Part shown: in pieces, positions 40,265 through 49,091 of the stretch
Layout of the letters: every line of letters starts with the position of its first letter
How positions within the stretch are numbered: position 1 is the stretch's first letter
Assembly: GCA_038329865.1 (NCBI GenBank)
Contig: JBBQNK010000022.1
Location: 8,605-72,604, forward strand
Direction of reading: 5' to 3'
Origin: JANMES01 sp038329865
Lineage (GTDB): Bacteria > Planctomycetota > Phycisphaerae > Tepidisphaerales > Tepidisphaeraceae
DNA length: 64,000 nucleotides
The notes under the pieces: generated by a model
The model's input: only the letters and a program-made list of their open reading frames with translations
Told to the model about the DNA's origin: nothing
Database searches by the model: none
Made by a program: the position numbers and the translations under genes

Positions 40265-42247
40265 ATGTCCGATCGTCTCATCCAAGCCCTGATCGAATCG
40301 CAAAACGATGCAGCCGATGATTGCCTGCTCGAAGGGCTGCGGCTCGGCACGACGCCAGAGAAGGCAACCTGCCTCGACGCGCTCATGCAGCGCAACACTG
40401 TCCGCGGGTTGAGCGGCGTGGTGGGGCAGTACGATTCGCTCCCCGAGTCGATGCAGCTGCGCGTGCTCGGGCAAATCCGCAAACTCCACGCGGCCATCCG
40501 CGAGTGCGGGCGGAGCGACGACCATTCAGTACGCATCAACGCACTCAAACTGATCGCGCTGGGCCGACAGGGAAAATTGTCGTACGTGCTGCTGGAGAAC
40601 CTGCACGCCGGCGATGACAACCTGGCGGACATGGCAGTGAAATCGCTGGTGGCGATGTCGCTTTGGGTGGTGACGGAGACGCGGGCGCTGCAAAGAGGGG
40701 TCGGGAGTTTAGGGTCTGGGGTCTGGGGTGAAGACGCGGAATCTGCCTCTTTACCGGAAACGCCGGACGCCAGTCCACAGTCCCCGGATCGCTCCGCCAT
40801 TTACCACGAACTGATGGAACAACGCCCCGAAATCGAAGCCGCCGTCGCGCGGGCGCTCGACGTGCACCGCGGCAAGCACGCGGCCGACCTGCTTCGCGCG
40901 GGGCTGCTGCTGTGCGATTGGGCGGGCAGCAAAACGCTGGCGATTCTGAACACTGCCAAGCACGGCGGGCAGTCGCCGATGGTGCGCCGCCTTCAGCAGC
41001 CGCCGGCGAGTGAGAGCGTGGAGTCGTTCCTGCTCGGGGCGAGTCACGGGCAGCTGCGGTCGCACTTCAATATCGCTTTTTCACGGATCAACGAAGCGCC
41101 GGTGCTCGATGCGATCCTTCGCAAGACATATTGGTTGAAAGATCATCAGCTCGAAACGTGCCTTCACCACGTCACCCGTGGCGTGTGGCTCGGCGAGCAC
41201 GAACTGATGCACGACATCGAACGCCGCACCCCTCACGAAGCGGCGAAGGTGGCGGAGTGGATCGCACTCACCGGCGTGCACGATGTGGTGCAGGACGAGC
41301 GAATCGAGCGGCTGCGGAATCATTCAATGACCGATTTCGACGCCCGCCTGCGCATTCTTCGCGTGGCGATCCGTCGCAAGCGCGGAGCGTCGGTCAAGCT
41401 GATTCAATCGTACCTCACCGACCCGGACGAGCGCCTCATGCGCATGGCCGCCCGGGAAATTATCCGGCGAAAGCCGTCGGATTTTGAAAACGTATTGCTG
41501 CAGATGATGACCAGCGCCCCGGAAAGCGTGCGGCGGGTGATCAGTCGATCGATCGGGCAGGTCGGGTTCGACCTATTCTGGATGCGATTCGATCGCCTCG
41601 ACCGCGGGACAAGAAAACAGGCCGGCCGGGCGATGCTCAAGCTGCTGCCCGACGCCACGCTGCGCCTGGGTCGTCGGCTGGTGAGCGGAAGCATCGACGA
41701 TCAACTCAAGGCCATGCAAATCGCGCAGGAGCTGGGCCTGAGCGACCAGCTCCGCACGCAACTGATGAGCCTTTGCACGCACCTCAACCCGAAAATCCGC
41801 AGCAAGGCGATTCACGTCGTCGGTGAAATCGCCGATCTGCCGGCCGACACGCTGCTTGAGCGGCTGATGACCGACACCGACGCGCGCGTGCGCTCCAACA
41901 CCATCGAAATCCTCGAGACGAAACAGAAGACCGCCTTCCTGCCGGCCCTGGCGCAGCGGGCGCGATCATCGAACAACCGCGAGCGCGCCAACGCCATCAA
42001 GGCGATGCATCGCATGCGCGTTACGACAGCCAGCACGCAGTTGCTCGCGATGCTGCAGGACCCGCGGCCGGAGCATCGCATCAGTGCGCTGTGGGCGCTG
42101 CGTGAAACGGGAATCTGGGCGCTGGTGAACGCGGCGGTAAAAATCGCGAAGGAAGACGAGAGCTTAAAAGTCCGAAGGTATGCGCTTGCTGCGGTGAAGA
42201 CGGTCGTAGAAACCGCCCAAGCAGCGAAATCCGCGAAAGCAGGATGA
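40265..42247 (+). CDS. HEAT-repeat protein
   Basis: 660 residues, mostly helix pairs of HEAT/armadillo type, clearest in the C-terminal third (LSDQLRTQLMSLCTHLNPKI, SKAIHVVGEIADLPADTLLE, ISALWALRETGIWALVNAAV). No enzyme motif. Between residues 147 and 178 the helical pattern is broken by a Gly/Pro/Ser-rich stretch encoded by word-like repeats (GGGTCTGGGGTCTGGGG). The stop overlaps the start of the next gene by ATGA, so the two are coupled. Probably a scaffold working with the membrane protein downstream. Confidence 0.8.
   Translation: MSDRLIQALIESQNDAADDCLLEGLRLGTTPEKATCLDALMQRNTVRGLSGVVGQYDSLPESMQLRVLGQIRKLHAAIRECGRSDDHSVRINALKLIALGRQGKLSYVLLENLHAGDDNLADMAVKSLVAMSLWVVTETRALQRGVGSLGSGVWGEDAESASLPETPDASPQSPDRSAIYHELMEQRPEIEAAVARALDVHRGKHAADLLRAGLLLCDWAGSKTLAILNTAKHGGQSPMVRRLQQPPASESVESFLLGASHGQLRSHFNIAFSRINEAPVLDAILRKTYWLKDHQLETCLHHVTRGVWLGEHELMHDIERRTPHEAAKVAEWIALTGVHDVVQDERIERLRNHSMTDFDARLRILRVAIRRKRGASVKLIQSYLTDPDERLMRMAAREIIRRKPSDFENVLLQMMTSAPESVRRVISRSIGQVGFDLFWMRFDRLDRGTRKQAGRAMLKLLPDATLRLGRRLVSGSIDDQLKAMQIAQELGLSDQLRTQLMSLCTHLNPKIRSKAIHVVGEIADLPADTLLERLMTDTDARVRSNTIEILETKQKTAFLPALAQRARSSNNRERANAIKAMHRMRVTTASTQLLAMLQDPRPEHRISALWALRETGIWALVNAAVKIAKEDESLKVRRYALAAVKTVVETAQAAKSAKAG
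40703..40785. repeat. Word repeat inside the HEAT gene
   Basis: Bases 40703-40729 hold repeats of GGGTCTGG; 40770-40785 holds CAGTCCACAGTCCCC. Both lie in frame in the HEAT-repeat gene and account for an extra, unstructured-looking 30-residue stretch. Complementarity between the two halves is only partial. Confidence 0.55.
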
Positions 42248-42837
42248 TGAAACATATCCGGAACATCCTCACGCCCGAAACCGGTCGCTTCGCTTCATCG
42301 GGTCGAAGAAACTTCATCGCTCGCATCGCGGCGCGAAAATTCTTCCAATCCGCTTCGTGCGCCGTCGCGATGCTCGCGCACTTCAACGTCACCAGTGCCC
42401 ACGCCCAAACCCCCCAGGCGGATTACCTCCGCCGCCTCTCTGAAAACGTCGGCGGGGCCGGGTCGAACGGCGGCGAAGGCGTGGCAATTCCGCACCTGCT
42501 CGCGTTCGTCGTGCTCATCGCCGGCGTCGTGACGATTCTGATCTGGTGGAATAACCGCCAGGAAAAGCCGAAGAAGATCAAGCACGTCAACCATTCCCGC
42601 AAGCTGATGCGGCAGATCAGTCGCGAGATGGGCATGGCGGGGGACGAAATCAAGCAACTCAAACTATTGGCTGACTTGTACGAGCGCGACAAGGGACAAG
42701 CCCTTGAGAATCCGCTTACGCTGCTGCTCTGCCCGTCACTGCTGACCCGCTCGATCGAGTCCGGCGAGAGCGCGATCGACCGCCAGGTCATCGGCCGCCT
42801 GGCGCGGCGCATTTCGCAGAAACCGACGAAGGTTTAG
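42244..42837 (+). CDS. Membrane protein coupled to HEAT protein
   Basis: 197 residues. N-terminal basic region and hydrophobic stretch (ASCAVAMLAHFNVTSAHAQT, signal-like), a second membrane helix (LLAFVVLIAGVVTILIWW, about 85-102) and a cytoplasmic helical tail (LMRQISREMGMAGDEIKQLK). Overlaps the HEAT gene by four bases. The tail starting KHVNHSRKL could be the docking site. Family not recognised. Confidence 0.6.
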   Translation: MMKHIRNILTPETGRFASSGRRNFIARIAARKFFQSASCAVAMLAHFNVTSAHAQTPQADYLRRLSENVGGAGSNGGEGVAIPHLLAFVVLIAGVVTILIWWNNRQEKPKKIKHVNHSRKLMRQISREMGMAGDEIKQLKLLADLYERDKGQALENPLTLLLCPSLLTRSIESGESAIDRQVIGRLARRISQKPTKV

Positions 42838-42938
42838 TCAGTCGCATCTGTATCCATACCAAGTGCCGTCGTTGTCCTCTCAGGAAGACGATGCCTCAGT
42901 GGTTCTATTTCACCTCGGTGCGATCGATCAACAAACAA

Positions 42939-42966
42939 GAAACCCGCTGATCACTCAGCGGGTTTC
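42939..42966. terminator. Bidirectional terminator
   Basis: GAAACCCGCTGA (42939-42950) and its exact complement (42955-42966) with TCAC loop, A/T-rich on both outer sides, between convergent genes ending at 42837 and 42998. Confidence 0.8.
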
Positions 42967-42997
42967 CTGATTCAATTCAGTCTCGCATGCCAATCGC

Positions 42998-44470
42998 TTA
43001 TCGCTTGGCCTGGTCGTAGAAACCGACGAAGTACAAGAACCGGTTCTGGTTCATCACCGGGATGTGCAGCTCGCGGGCGTCGGCCTTGACCTTCAGGTAC
43101 GCGTCCAGTTCGGCCTGTGCGATCGTCAGCTTCTGGGCGTTTTCAGGCAGGGCGAGTTCGTCGGCGGTGAAGATCGGCAGGACCGGCTCTTTGCCGAGCA
43201 CGACGAAATCGGTGTCGGCATTAACGGTGTCGACCACCTTGCCGCCCCATTGGGTGACCAGGCGCTTGACCACGTCGGTATCGGCATCGGTGGCGACCTT
43301 GTTCTGGTCGAGATCGAACTTGCCGAAGACCACGAAGTTGAACTTGACGTTCGGGTCGTAAACCAGGTTGGCGATGACGTCGCCTTCGGCGATCGCCGAG
43401 CCCGGCGTGACCTTCACGATGCGGCACTCGCTGGTGGCAGCGCCGACGTGAACGATTTCGATCGAGCCCTTGCCGATCGGCATGTCGTCTTCACGCAGGC
43501 CGTCGGTGCCCATGGCGGGCACGCCTTCGACTTTGTCGTAGACTTCGAAGGTCAGGCCTTCGATGACCTGATCGCCTTTACCGAGGTTGATGTAGACGGT
43601 GTTGCCGGCGCCCAGGCTTGTGATGTTCCCGTCAGGCCGGCGGACCGTGGTCTCGATCGTATCAAGACGGTACCGCGCCAGCTTTTTCTTCAGGATCTCG
43701 ATTTCCTTTTCCAGCGTAGACATGCGGGTGATCTGCGCGGTCAGCTCGAGCTGCTTGGCCTGAACGACGGCGCTCAGGTCGTCGCTGACTTTCTTGACCG
43801 ATGCTGACATCTCATCGAGCTGCGCCTGCTTGGCGGCGCGGTCGGCGGCGGCGTCGGCGGTGGCCTTGGCGGCTTCGGCGTTGGCGGCTTCAACCGCCTT
43901 CTTGTTGGCTTCGATCGTCGCCATCGTCGACTTCATCATTTCATCGTTGGAGGCCGTCGATGTTTTCACGCTTGCGACGGTGTCGGCCAACTGCTGTTCC
44001 TTCGCGGCCAGCGCGTCTACTACCGTGTCGAGCGATCCGACGAGATTGTCCGGCTGAATGGAAATGCCGGTCAGCTTCGCCTTGCGAAGCTTTTCGTTGT
44101 CGGCGGCGATGTGGTTGTCGGCGTTAGTGATCGCCGACAACGCCGGGCCGGTCGTGCCGTCGATTTTCTTCGACAGCCGATTCCCGCGCTCCAGCAGAAG
44201 ATCCACCCACTTGAGGCCCGAATCCGACAGCGAAGGGTCGGCCTTCAGCGCTGTGACGGCCGACGCCACGTCGCTCTCGCTCACGAACGAACCTTCGGCA
44301 ATGATGGATTTGTATTTGGAGTCGAGTTTGACAAGCTTGTCCTGCTCGGCCCGCATGTTCACGTTAAAGTAGATCGCGAAAATCGCGGCTGTGAGGAACA
44401 GGATGGCAAAGATAACCAGCGCGGTGATCAACCCGCCACGCGATCCTTGCGGCTGACTAATGGGAGGCAT
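42998..44470 (-). CDS. Membrane-anchored coiled coil with BRCT-like end
   Basis: 490 residues. One N-terminal helix (LITALVIFAILFLTAAIFAI, about 14-33), then about 250 residues of helices including a strong coiled coil (VEAANAEAAKATADAAADRA, STLEKEIEILKKKLARYRLD), then a beta domain (NTVYINLGKGDQVIEGLTFE, typical of proteins with an SH3-like or OB fold), then a segment NFVVFGKFDLDQNK, VVKRLVTQWGGKVVDTV and DTDFVVLGKEP that resembles a BRCT fold. Topology suggests a cytoplasm- or periplasm-facing scaffold. Function unknown. Confidence 0.7.
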   Translation of the reverse strand: MPPISQPQGSRGGLITALVIFAILFLTAAIFAIYFNVNMRAEQDKLVKLDSKYKSIIAEGSFVSESDVASAVTALKADPSLSDSGLKWVDLLLERGNRLSKKIDGTTGPALSAITNADNHIAADNEKLRKAKLTGISIQPDNLVGSLDTVVDALAAKEQQLADTVASVKTSTASNDEMMKSTMATIEANKKAVEAANAEAAKATADAAADRAAKQAQLDEMSASVKKVSDDLSAVVQAKQLELTAQITRMSTLEKEIEILKKKLARYRLDTIETTVRRPDGNITSLGAGNTVYINLGKGDQVIEGLTFEVYDKVEGVPAMGTDGLREDDMPIGKGSIEIVHVGAATSECRIVKVTPGSAIAEGDVIANLVYDPNVKFNFVVFGKFDLDQNKVATDADTDVVKRLVTQWGGKVVDTVNADTDFVVLGKEPVLPIFTADELALPENAQKLTIAQAELDAYLKVKADARELHIPVMNQNRFLYFVGFYDQAKR

Positions 44471-44986
44471 ACCAAATCTCCGTAAGAACTCGATGCAATT
44501 GCCCGGTGAGAATCTCTTCTGAATCGACCGATCCCTAACCCGTGGCCCGGCCGAAGCTTGAAGTCGGCCGGATCAACTCCGCTGTCCGCCGACCCGCCGC
44601 GCTCAACAACGCGGCTGCGCCGATAAGGACGCGTCGCGTAATCTATCGGCCAAAGGCGAGTCCGGTCAAGAAAATGGGCAGTTCGCAACGTCCGGAATTA
44701 TCGGACGAGCCCCGGAATGCGTCATCGCGGCCAGAAACAAGTTGACCCGGGAGCGGGCCGGCTGGAACCTCATTTCAGCGATTTGGTGCAATTACATGCG
44801 GCGGTTCGCTTGTCAACGATTGTCGTGCGAAGCCTTTACTAACTATTGGAGGCAATACCCGGAGGTCGCGACACTCGCAACTTTGGATTGCCGAGGAATT
44901 GATGAGGTTCGACTGGATCGAAATCATCGATCAGGTCAACACGATGCCTGGGTGCCCGATCGCTGAACAATCAGGCTGATTTGCCA
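44471..44986. other. Intergenic, no gene seen
   Basis: 516 bases. Short ORFs on both strands look like chance. No long hairpins, no tRNA. Probably promoter space for the gene at 42998-44470. Confidence 0.5.
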
Positions 44987-45613
44987 TTACTTCAGGATCA
45001 GGAATTGCTCCTTGGAAATGGTCACTTCCAGTTGCGTTTCGGAACAGAACTTCCGCAAAGCATGCAGCGTTCCATATCGTCCAGCATTGATCGGCACTCC
45101 GAGCACATTCCGTTCCCAAATGATCGGAACGTTGCCGTCGGACTCACGTTTGCTTTCATCGACATCGATGACGTCATCACCGCAAAGTAGTCCGCCAGGT
45201 CTTACTTTGGGATACCACGCCAGCAAGTCTGCGAGCACGTATTCGAATTGGTGATTCGCATCGATGTAGACGAAATCGAGCGAGTTGTCCGGAAACCTGG
45301 TGGAAGCCTCAACAGAAAAGTCGCGGATGAATTCCACACGGTCGGCATAAGGAGACAGCAAGCCCTGAGCCTGATTGAAAATATCGTCCAGGTTTTTCAC
45401 GTTCACGGAGTCGTGATACGTTTCGTAGGACTTGTAAGGATCAACGCAAAACAATCGACCCGGCTGTGATCGACGAGCGAGTTGGAGCGAAAATCCGCCC
45501 GCAAACGTGCCGACTTCGACATAAACGCCGTTCAGGTGCAGGTAGTTAATGGCAGCGATCACATCTTCCCTGCCGTCGCCCTTGAAGATGTGCTTGATGG
45601 AGGAAATTCCCAT
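44987..45613 (-). CDS. Class I SAM-dependent methyltransferase
   Basis: 208 residues. Rossmann-type SAM site: NGVYVEVGTFAGGFSLQLA with VGTFAGG motif I, then LFCVDPYKSYE, FVYIDANHQFEYVLADLLAW (motif IV DANH) and GLLCGDDVIDVD. This is the TylF/CmcI-like (Methyltransf_24) group, which modifies sugars, polyketides or surface glycans. The substrate is unknown. Divergent from another methyltransferase at 45770. Confidence 0.85.
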   Translation of the reverse strand: MGISSIKHIFKGDGREDVIAAINYLHLNGVYVEVGTFAGGFSLQLARRSQPGRLFCVDPYKSYETYHDSVNVKNLDDIFNQAQGLLSPYADRVEFIRDFSVEASTRFPDNSLDFVYIDANHQFEYVLADLLAWYPKVRPGGLLCGDDVIDVDESKRESDGNVPIIWERNVLGVPINAGRYGTLHALRKFCSETQLEVTISKEQFLILK

Positions 45614-45769
45614 GTTCGGCTTATCCTAAAGAAGCCCGATTGAATTGTCCAAGTTGAGTTCGTGCGAATTTCTGATCAATGCGTCTATCCTTTTGCAATC
45701 TAGTGTTTTGCGAATAAGCTTGAAGTGGCAGAGCATGACGCTCGGGAATTCGGTTCGAGAAATACTTTT

Positions 45770-46591
45770 ATGGGTATCCCCAGGCACGGTGCACAATCTT
45801 TTTTGTTCGAGGGCATGCGGAAACCCTTCGGCGGGTCCGTTTTGCAACTCGGGCGGCAAGATATATTTTTCACGCTCGAAGAGTTTGATGCCTGGGCAGC
45901 GGCTCGGGGATATCCGCTTAACCGGCTGCGAGAGCCCACGTTCCGGCCCGTAGATCCGGCACCGGGCATTCGCTGGATCGATGATGTCACCTTCTTTTCC
46001 CGACTTGGATTTGACGAGGTCCGCAGTTGCGATGCCGCCGAAATCGATAAGCCGGATTTCGTATTCGATCTCAGCGCGAACGTTCCGTCAGAACTACAAG
46101 ATCGGTTCGATCTCGTTTTCGACGGCGGCACGCTGGAGCATATTTTCGACGTTCCGCGCGCATTGGCGAATATTCGATCGCTTCTCAAAGTGGGGGGCCG
46201 GATTGTCCATTCTTCTCCAATGTCGAATCTGGTCGATCATGGATTTTACAGTTTTTCACCGGGATTGTTCTGGGATTACTATGTTGCCAATGGCTTTGAA
46301 GTGGATGCCTGTTTCATAGTTGCCCATCAGATACAACACACGTCGAATTCAGCGTTCGCAGAGTCTGCGTTTTTCAAATACACACTGGGATGTCTCGATC
46401 AGTGTGAGAACGCATTCGTGGCCGAAACATTTGGAAAATACAACGTGTTTATGCTCTTTTTTGTCGCCACGAAACGGGCCGAGTCGGCCGGCAATGTCAT
46501 TCCGTTCCAGAGTCGATACCTTCGTATGTGGAACACCCCCGGCCAAGCGCCGCGCCCCGCGCAGGGATTGCCATTCATGGGGATTTTCTAA
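45770..46591 (+). CDS. Class I SAM-dependent methyltransferase (second)
   Basis: 273 residues from ATG 45770 (a GTG at 45725 is an alternative). The SAM core starts near residue 100 with FDLVFDGGTLEHIFDVPRAL, a motif II/post I region of Methyltransf_11-like enzymes, followed by LKVGGRIVHSSPMSNLVDHG. N-terminal 90 residues (QLGRQDIFFTLEEFDAWAA) are a lid domain. Group often found in glycan gene clusters. No glycosyltransferase nearby. Confidence 0.75.
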   Translation: MGIPRHGAQSFLFEGMRKPFGGSVLQLGRQDIFFTLEEFDAWAAARGYPLNRLREPTFRPVDPAPGIRWIDDVTFFSRLGFDEVRSCDAAEIDKPDFVFDLSANVPSELQDRFDLVFDGGTLEHIFDVPRALANIRSLLKVGGRIVHSSPMSNLVDHGFYSFSPGLFWDYYVANGFEVDACFIVAHQIQHTSNSAFAESAFFKYTLGCLDQCENAFVAETFGKYNVFMLFFVATKRAESAGNVIPFQSRYLRMWNTPGQAPRPAQGLPFMGIF

Positions 46592-46767
46592 GCGGTACCT
46601 GAGTTTGTCCGCATATTTGGGCGACGCGGCACCTCGCTCCGCCGCGTCCTGCCTTGTTTCGCGCGACAGAATTGCTGTTGAATTTCTATCCAAATGTCGG
46701 GCCCATTTCGTCACGGGATGACTTCTGCCGCCGTGGCGGTAAAGTCGGACGCAGGAGAAACCATTTC

Positions 46768-47130
46768 ATGCCCAAGCTCACTGTTGAATCCGTTGGAACG
46801 TTCGATGTCCCGCAGGACAAGCGCCTCGTCAATGCGTTGATCGACGAAGCGAAAATAGACCAACTGCACGCCTGCGGCGGCAACGCCCGCTGCACCACCT
46901 GCCGGGTGGAATTCGTATCCGGCGAACCGTCGCAGATTACGCAGGCGGAAAAAGACTTGCTGGCAGCCCGCGTGCTGAACACGCCGGGCCTGCGGCTGTC
47001 GTGCCAGATCGTCTGCTCGGGCGACATGACGGTGAAGGCGATCTCGCGACTAGAGGGCACCGGCCGAGCCGACGCCGGCAAGCGCCCGGCGGACGAAATC
47101 GTCCCGCCGCCGGTGTGGGTGAAGAAGTAG
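46768..47130 (+). CDS. 2Fe-2S ferredoxin
   Basis: 120 residues from ATG 46768, with AGGAG nine bases before. Plant-type ferredoxin cluster site HACGGNARCTTCRVEF and the last Cys in LRLSCQIVCSG. Electron carrier; a basic, proline-rich tail (about 25 residues) follows the fold. The long frame upstream to 46654 has no ribosome site. 18 bases before the small membrane protein gene. Confidence 0.9.
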   Translation: MPKLTVESVGTFDVPQDKRLVNALIDEAKIDQLHACGGNARCTTCRVEFVSGEPSQITQAEKDLLAARVLNTPGLRLSCQIVCSGDMTVKAISRLEGTGRADAGKRPADEIVPPPVWVKK

Positions 47131-47148
47131 GGCGCGATGAGCATTTAG

Positions 47149-47406
47149 ATGATCGCCTGGATCATTCTGCCGATGACGCTCGGAATCGTCGTCGTCGTGA
47201 GTACGCTATTTTTCGCAATTACATCGCGCTCCTTGAAACGGGGTTGGCCTGCGGCGAGTATTTTGCCGGCTGTGCTTTGGGCGGAATTAATGTTCTATCG
47301 AATTGGGCGCGGCGCGTACCCGACGTTTGTGCCGCACTTCGTTCTCGGCATTGCGATTGTGTTTACGATCGTGCAGGCGGTTCGCACGATCGACAATGTT
47401 GAATAA
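47149..47406 (+). CDS. Small membrane protein
   Basis: 85 residues with three hydrophobic helices (WIILPMTLGIVVVVSTLFFA, ASILPAVLWAELMFYRI, HFVLGIAIVFTIVQAV). No cytoplasmic domain. Overlaps none but sits ten bases before the next membrane-protein gene; probably same transcript. Family unknown. Confidence 0.65.
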   Translation: MIAWIILPMTLGIVVVVSTLFFAITSRSLKRGWPAASILPAVLWAELMFYRIGRGAYPTFVPHFVLGIAIVFTIVQAVRTIDNVE

Positions 47407-47416
47407 GCACTTTGCC

Positions 47417-48904
47417 ATGGCTACTTCATCGTCCAACACCGTCGGCGCTGGTTGCATCATCGGGTTTGGTTCGATTTTCTTCTTCGCGGGATTGGCCGCG
47501 CTGTCGCTCAGCATTCCCAAGGTTCTGCAGCATGAGAAAGACGCGTGGATCGGCCTCCTGGTCGGCGGAATCTTCGTGTTGGTCGGCGGCGGGATCATTG
47601 TCGGCGGATTGGTGGGGCGGAAGGTCGCCGCGCGGGAGCAATCGCTGAAGGAACTTCACCCCGACAAGCAATGGATGTGGAAATCGAAGTGGGCCACCGG
47701 CGAAATCGCCGACGGCGGCAAGACCGGCGTGATCATGCTCTGGTTTTTCACGATTGTCTGGAACGCGATTTCATTCCCGGCCGCGTTCGTTGTCTTTCCG
47801 CAGGTGTTTGAGAAGCACGAATACGGGCCGGCGTTTGTGCTGCTGTTTCCGCTGATCGGCGTGTTGCTGCTGGCAGGTGCGATCTTCTCAACCGCCCGGC
47901 AGCGACGGTTCGGCACTTCATACTTCCGGCCGGAAGTCATGCCCGCCTCGCCGGGAACGATGATGACCGGAACGATCCGCGTCTCCGCGAACTTCGAGGC
48001 CGCCGACGGCGTTACGTTGCGACTGGTCTGCGTTCATTCGCAAGTCACCGGCAGCGGCAATGACACGCACACCACCGAGACCATTCTGTGGGAAGACAGC
48101 CAAAAGGCCGAGCCGCTCAGTGCGCCGGGCGTGAACGGCGTGATCATCCCGGTGAAGTTTTTTCTCCCCGCCGACGCGCAGACGACCGACAACGCCAATT
48201 CCCGCGACCAGCGCATCTGGCGATTACACGCCAAGGCATCGCTGCCCGGGCCGGACTATTCGGCCCAGTTCGAGCTGCCGGTTTTCGAAACGCCGGAGTC
48301 GATCGCAGCGATCGCGGCGGCCAAGGCGGAACGAGAATCGGGCGAATCGCCGACGGAATTTTTCGCGTCGCCGCCAACGACCGATTCCGCGACGACTCTG
48401 CCGACCGAGCCGGGCGTCACCGCGACTCGCCGCATCGACGGCGGCTGGGATTTCAACTTCGCCGCGGGGCGGAACAAGGGATTCGCCGTCGCGCTGCTGG
48501 TTTTCGGCCTGATCTTCGGCGGCGTGACGGGCTTCCTGATCTACAACGGACTATCGATCGTGCCGCTGCTGATGGCCGTCCCCTTCGGATTGGTCACGCT
48601 GCTTCTGCTGGGCGGCGCGATTCAGATGGTGACAGCGCAGGTGGCCGTCATTGTTTCTCGCGGCGAGATAGCAGTGCAGAAGTCGTCGCCGATCTTACGT
48701 TCGAACAAAAAATTCAGCGCCGCCGATGTGAAGGACGTGACGATCAAAATCACCGCCAGCGCGGGGGACAAGGCGTACTACTCGATCCTGGTACAGCCGA
48801 CGGCCGGCAGTGATTACAGCATCGCGTCAGGCATCGCGAGCAAGCGCGACGCGCAGTGGATCGCGGACCGGATCAAAGAATCGCTCGGCGTGCGTGGGGT
48901 ATGA
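47417..48904 (+). CDS. Large membrane protein, DUF3592-like style
   Basis: 495 residues from ATG 47417 (47396 possible). Two helices at the N-terminus (CIIGFGSIFFFAGLAALSLS, IGLLVGGIFVLVGGGIIVGG), two more near 115-165 (VIMLWFFTIVWNAISFPAAF, AFVLLFPLIGVLLLAGAIF), a 190-residue outer beta-rich domain, and a further pair (FAVALLVFGLIFGGVTGFLI). Resembles DUF3592-type membrane proteins with a long insert, but I am not sure of the family. Confidence 0.6.
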   Translation: MATSSSNTVGAGCIIGFGSIFFFAGLAALSLSIPKVLQHEKDAWIGLLVGGIFVLVGGGIIVGGLVGRKVAAREQSLKELHPDKQWMWKSKWATGEIADGGKTGVIMLWFFTIVWNAISFPAAFVVFPQVFEKHEYGPAFVLLFPLIGVLLLAGAIFSTARQRRFGTSYFRPEVMPASPGTMMTGTIRVSANFEAADGVTLRLVCVHSQVTGSGNDTHTTETILWEDSQKAEPLSAPGVNGVIIPVKFFLPADAQTTDNANSRDQRIWRLHAKASLPGPDYSAQFELPVFETPESIAAIAAAKAERESGESPTEFFASPPTTDSATTLPTEPGVTATRRIDGGWDFNFAAGRNKGFAVALLVFGLIFGGVTGFLIYNGLSIVPLLMAVPFGLVTLLLLGGAIQMVTAQVAVIVSRGEIAVQKSSPILRSNKKFSAADVKDVTIKITASAGDKAYYSILVQPTAGSDYSIASGIASKRDAQWIADRIKESLGVRGV

Positions 48905-49091
48905 AAATTTCCCTCGCCCGGTACGCCGGGAGAGGGCAGGGAGAGGGTTCTGCTTCGATGTTCAGACGATCGGTGATTGAAGGAAACTTTAGTCGCGAAG
49001 TCTTTTTTAGTTCGGACGTCGCTCGGTGAAGGAGACAGAACCCTCACCCTACCCTCTCCCGGAATACCGGGAGAGGAACCGAGGGAAATTT
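48905..49091. repeat. Word palindrome (CTCTCCCGG type), compound
   Basis: Left arm 48905-48951 and right arm 49037-49091 are complementary over about 47 bases with gaps; each arm itself contains a small CCCGG-NNNN-CCGGG hairpin and runs of AGAGGG. It fills the whole gap between two convergent genes, touching both stop codons. Confidence 0.85.
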
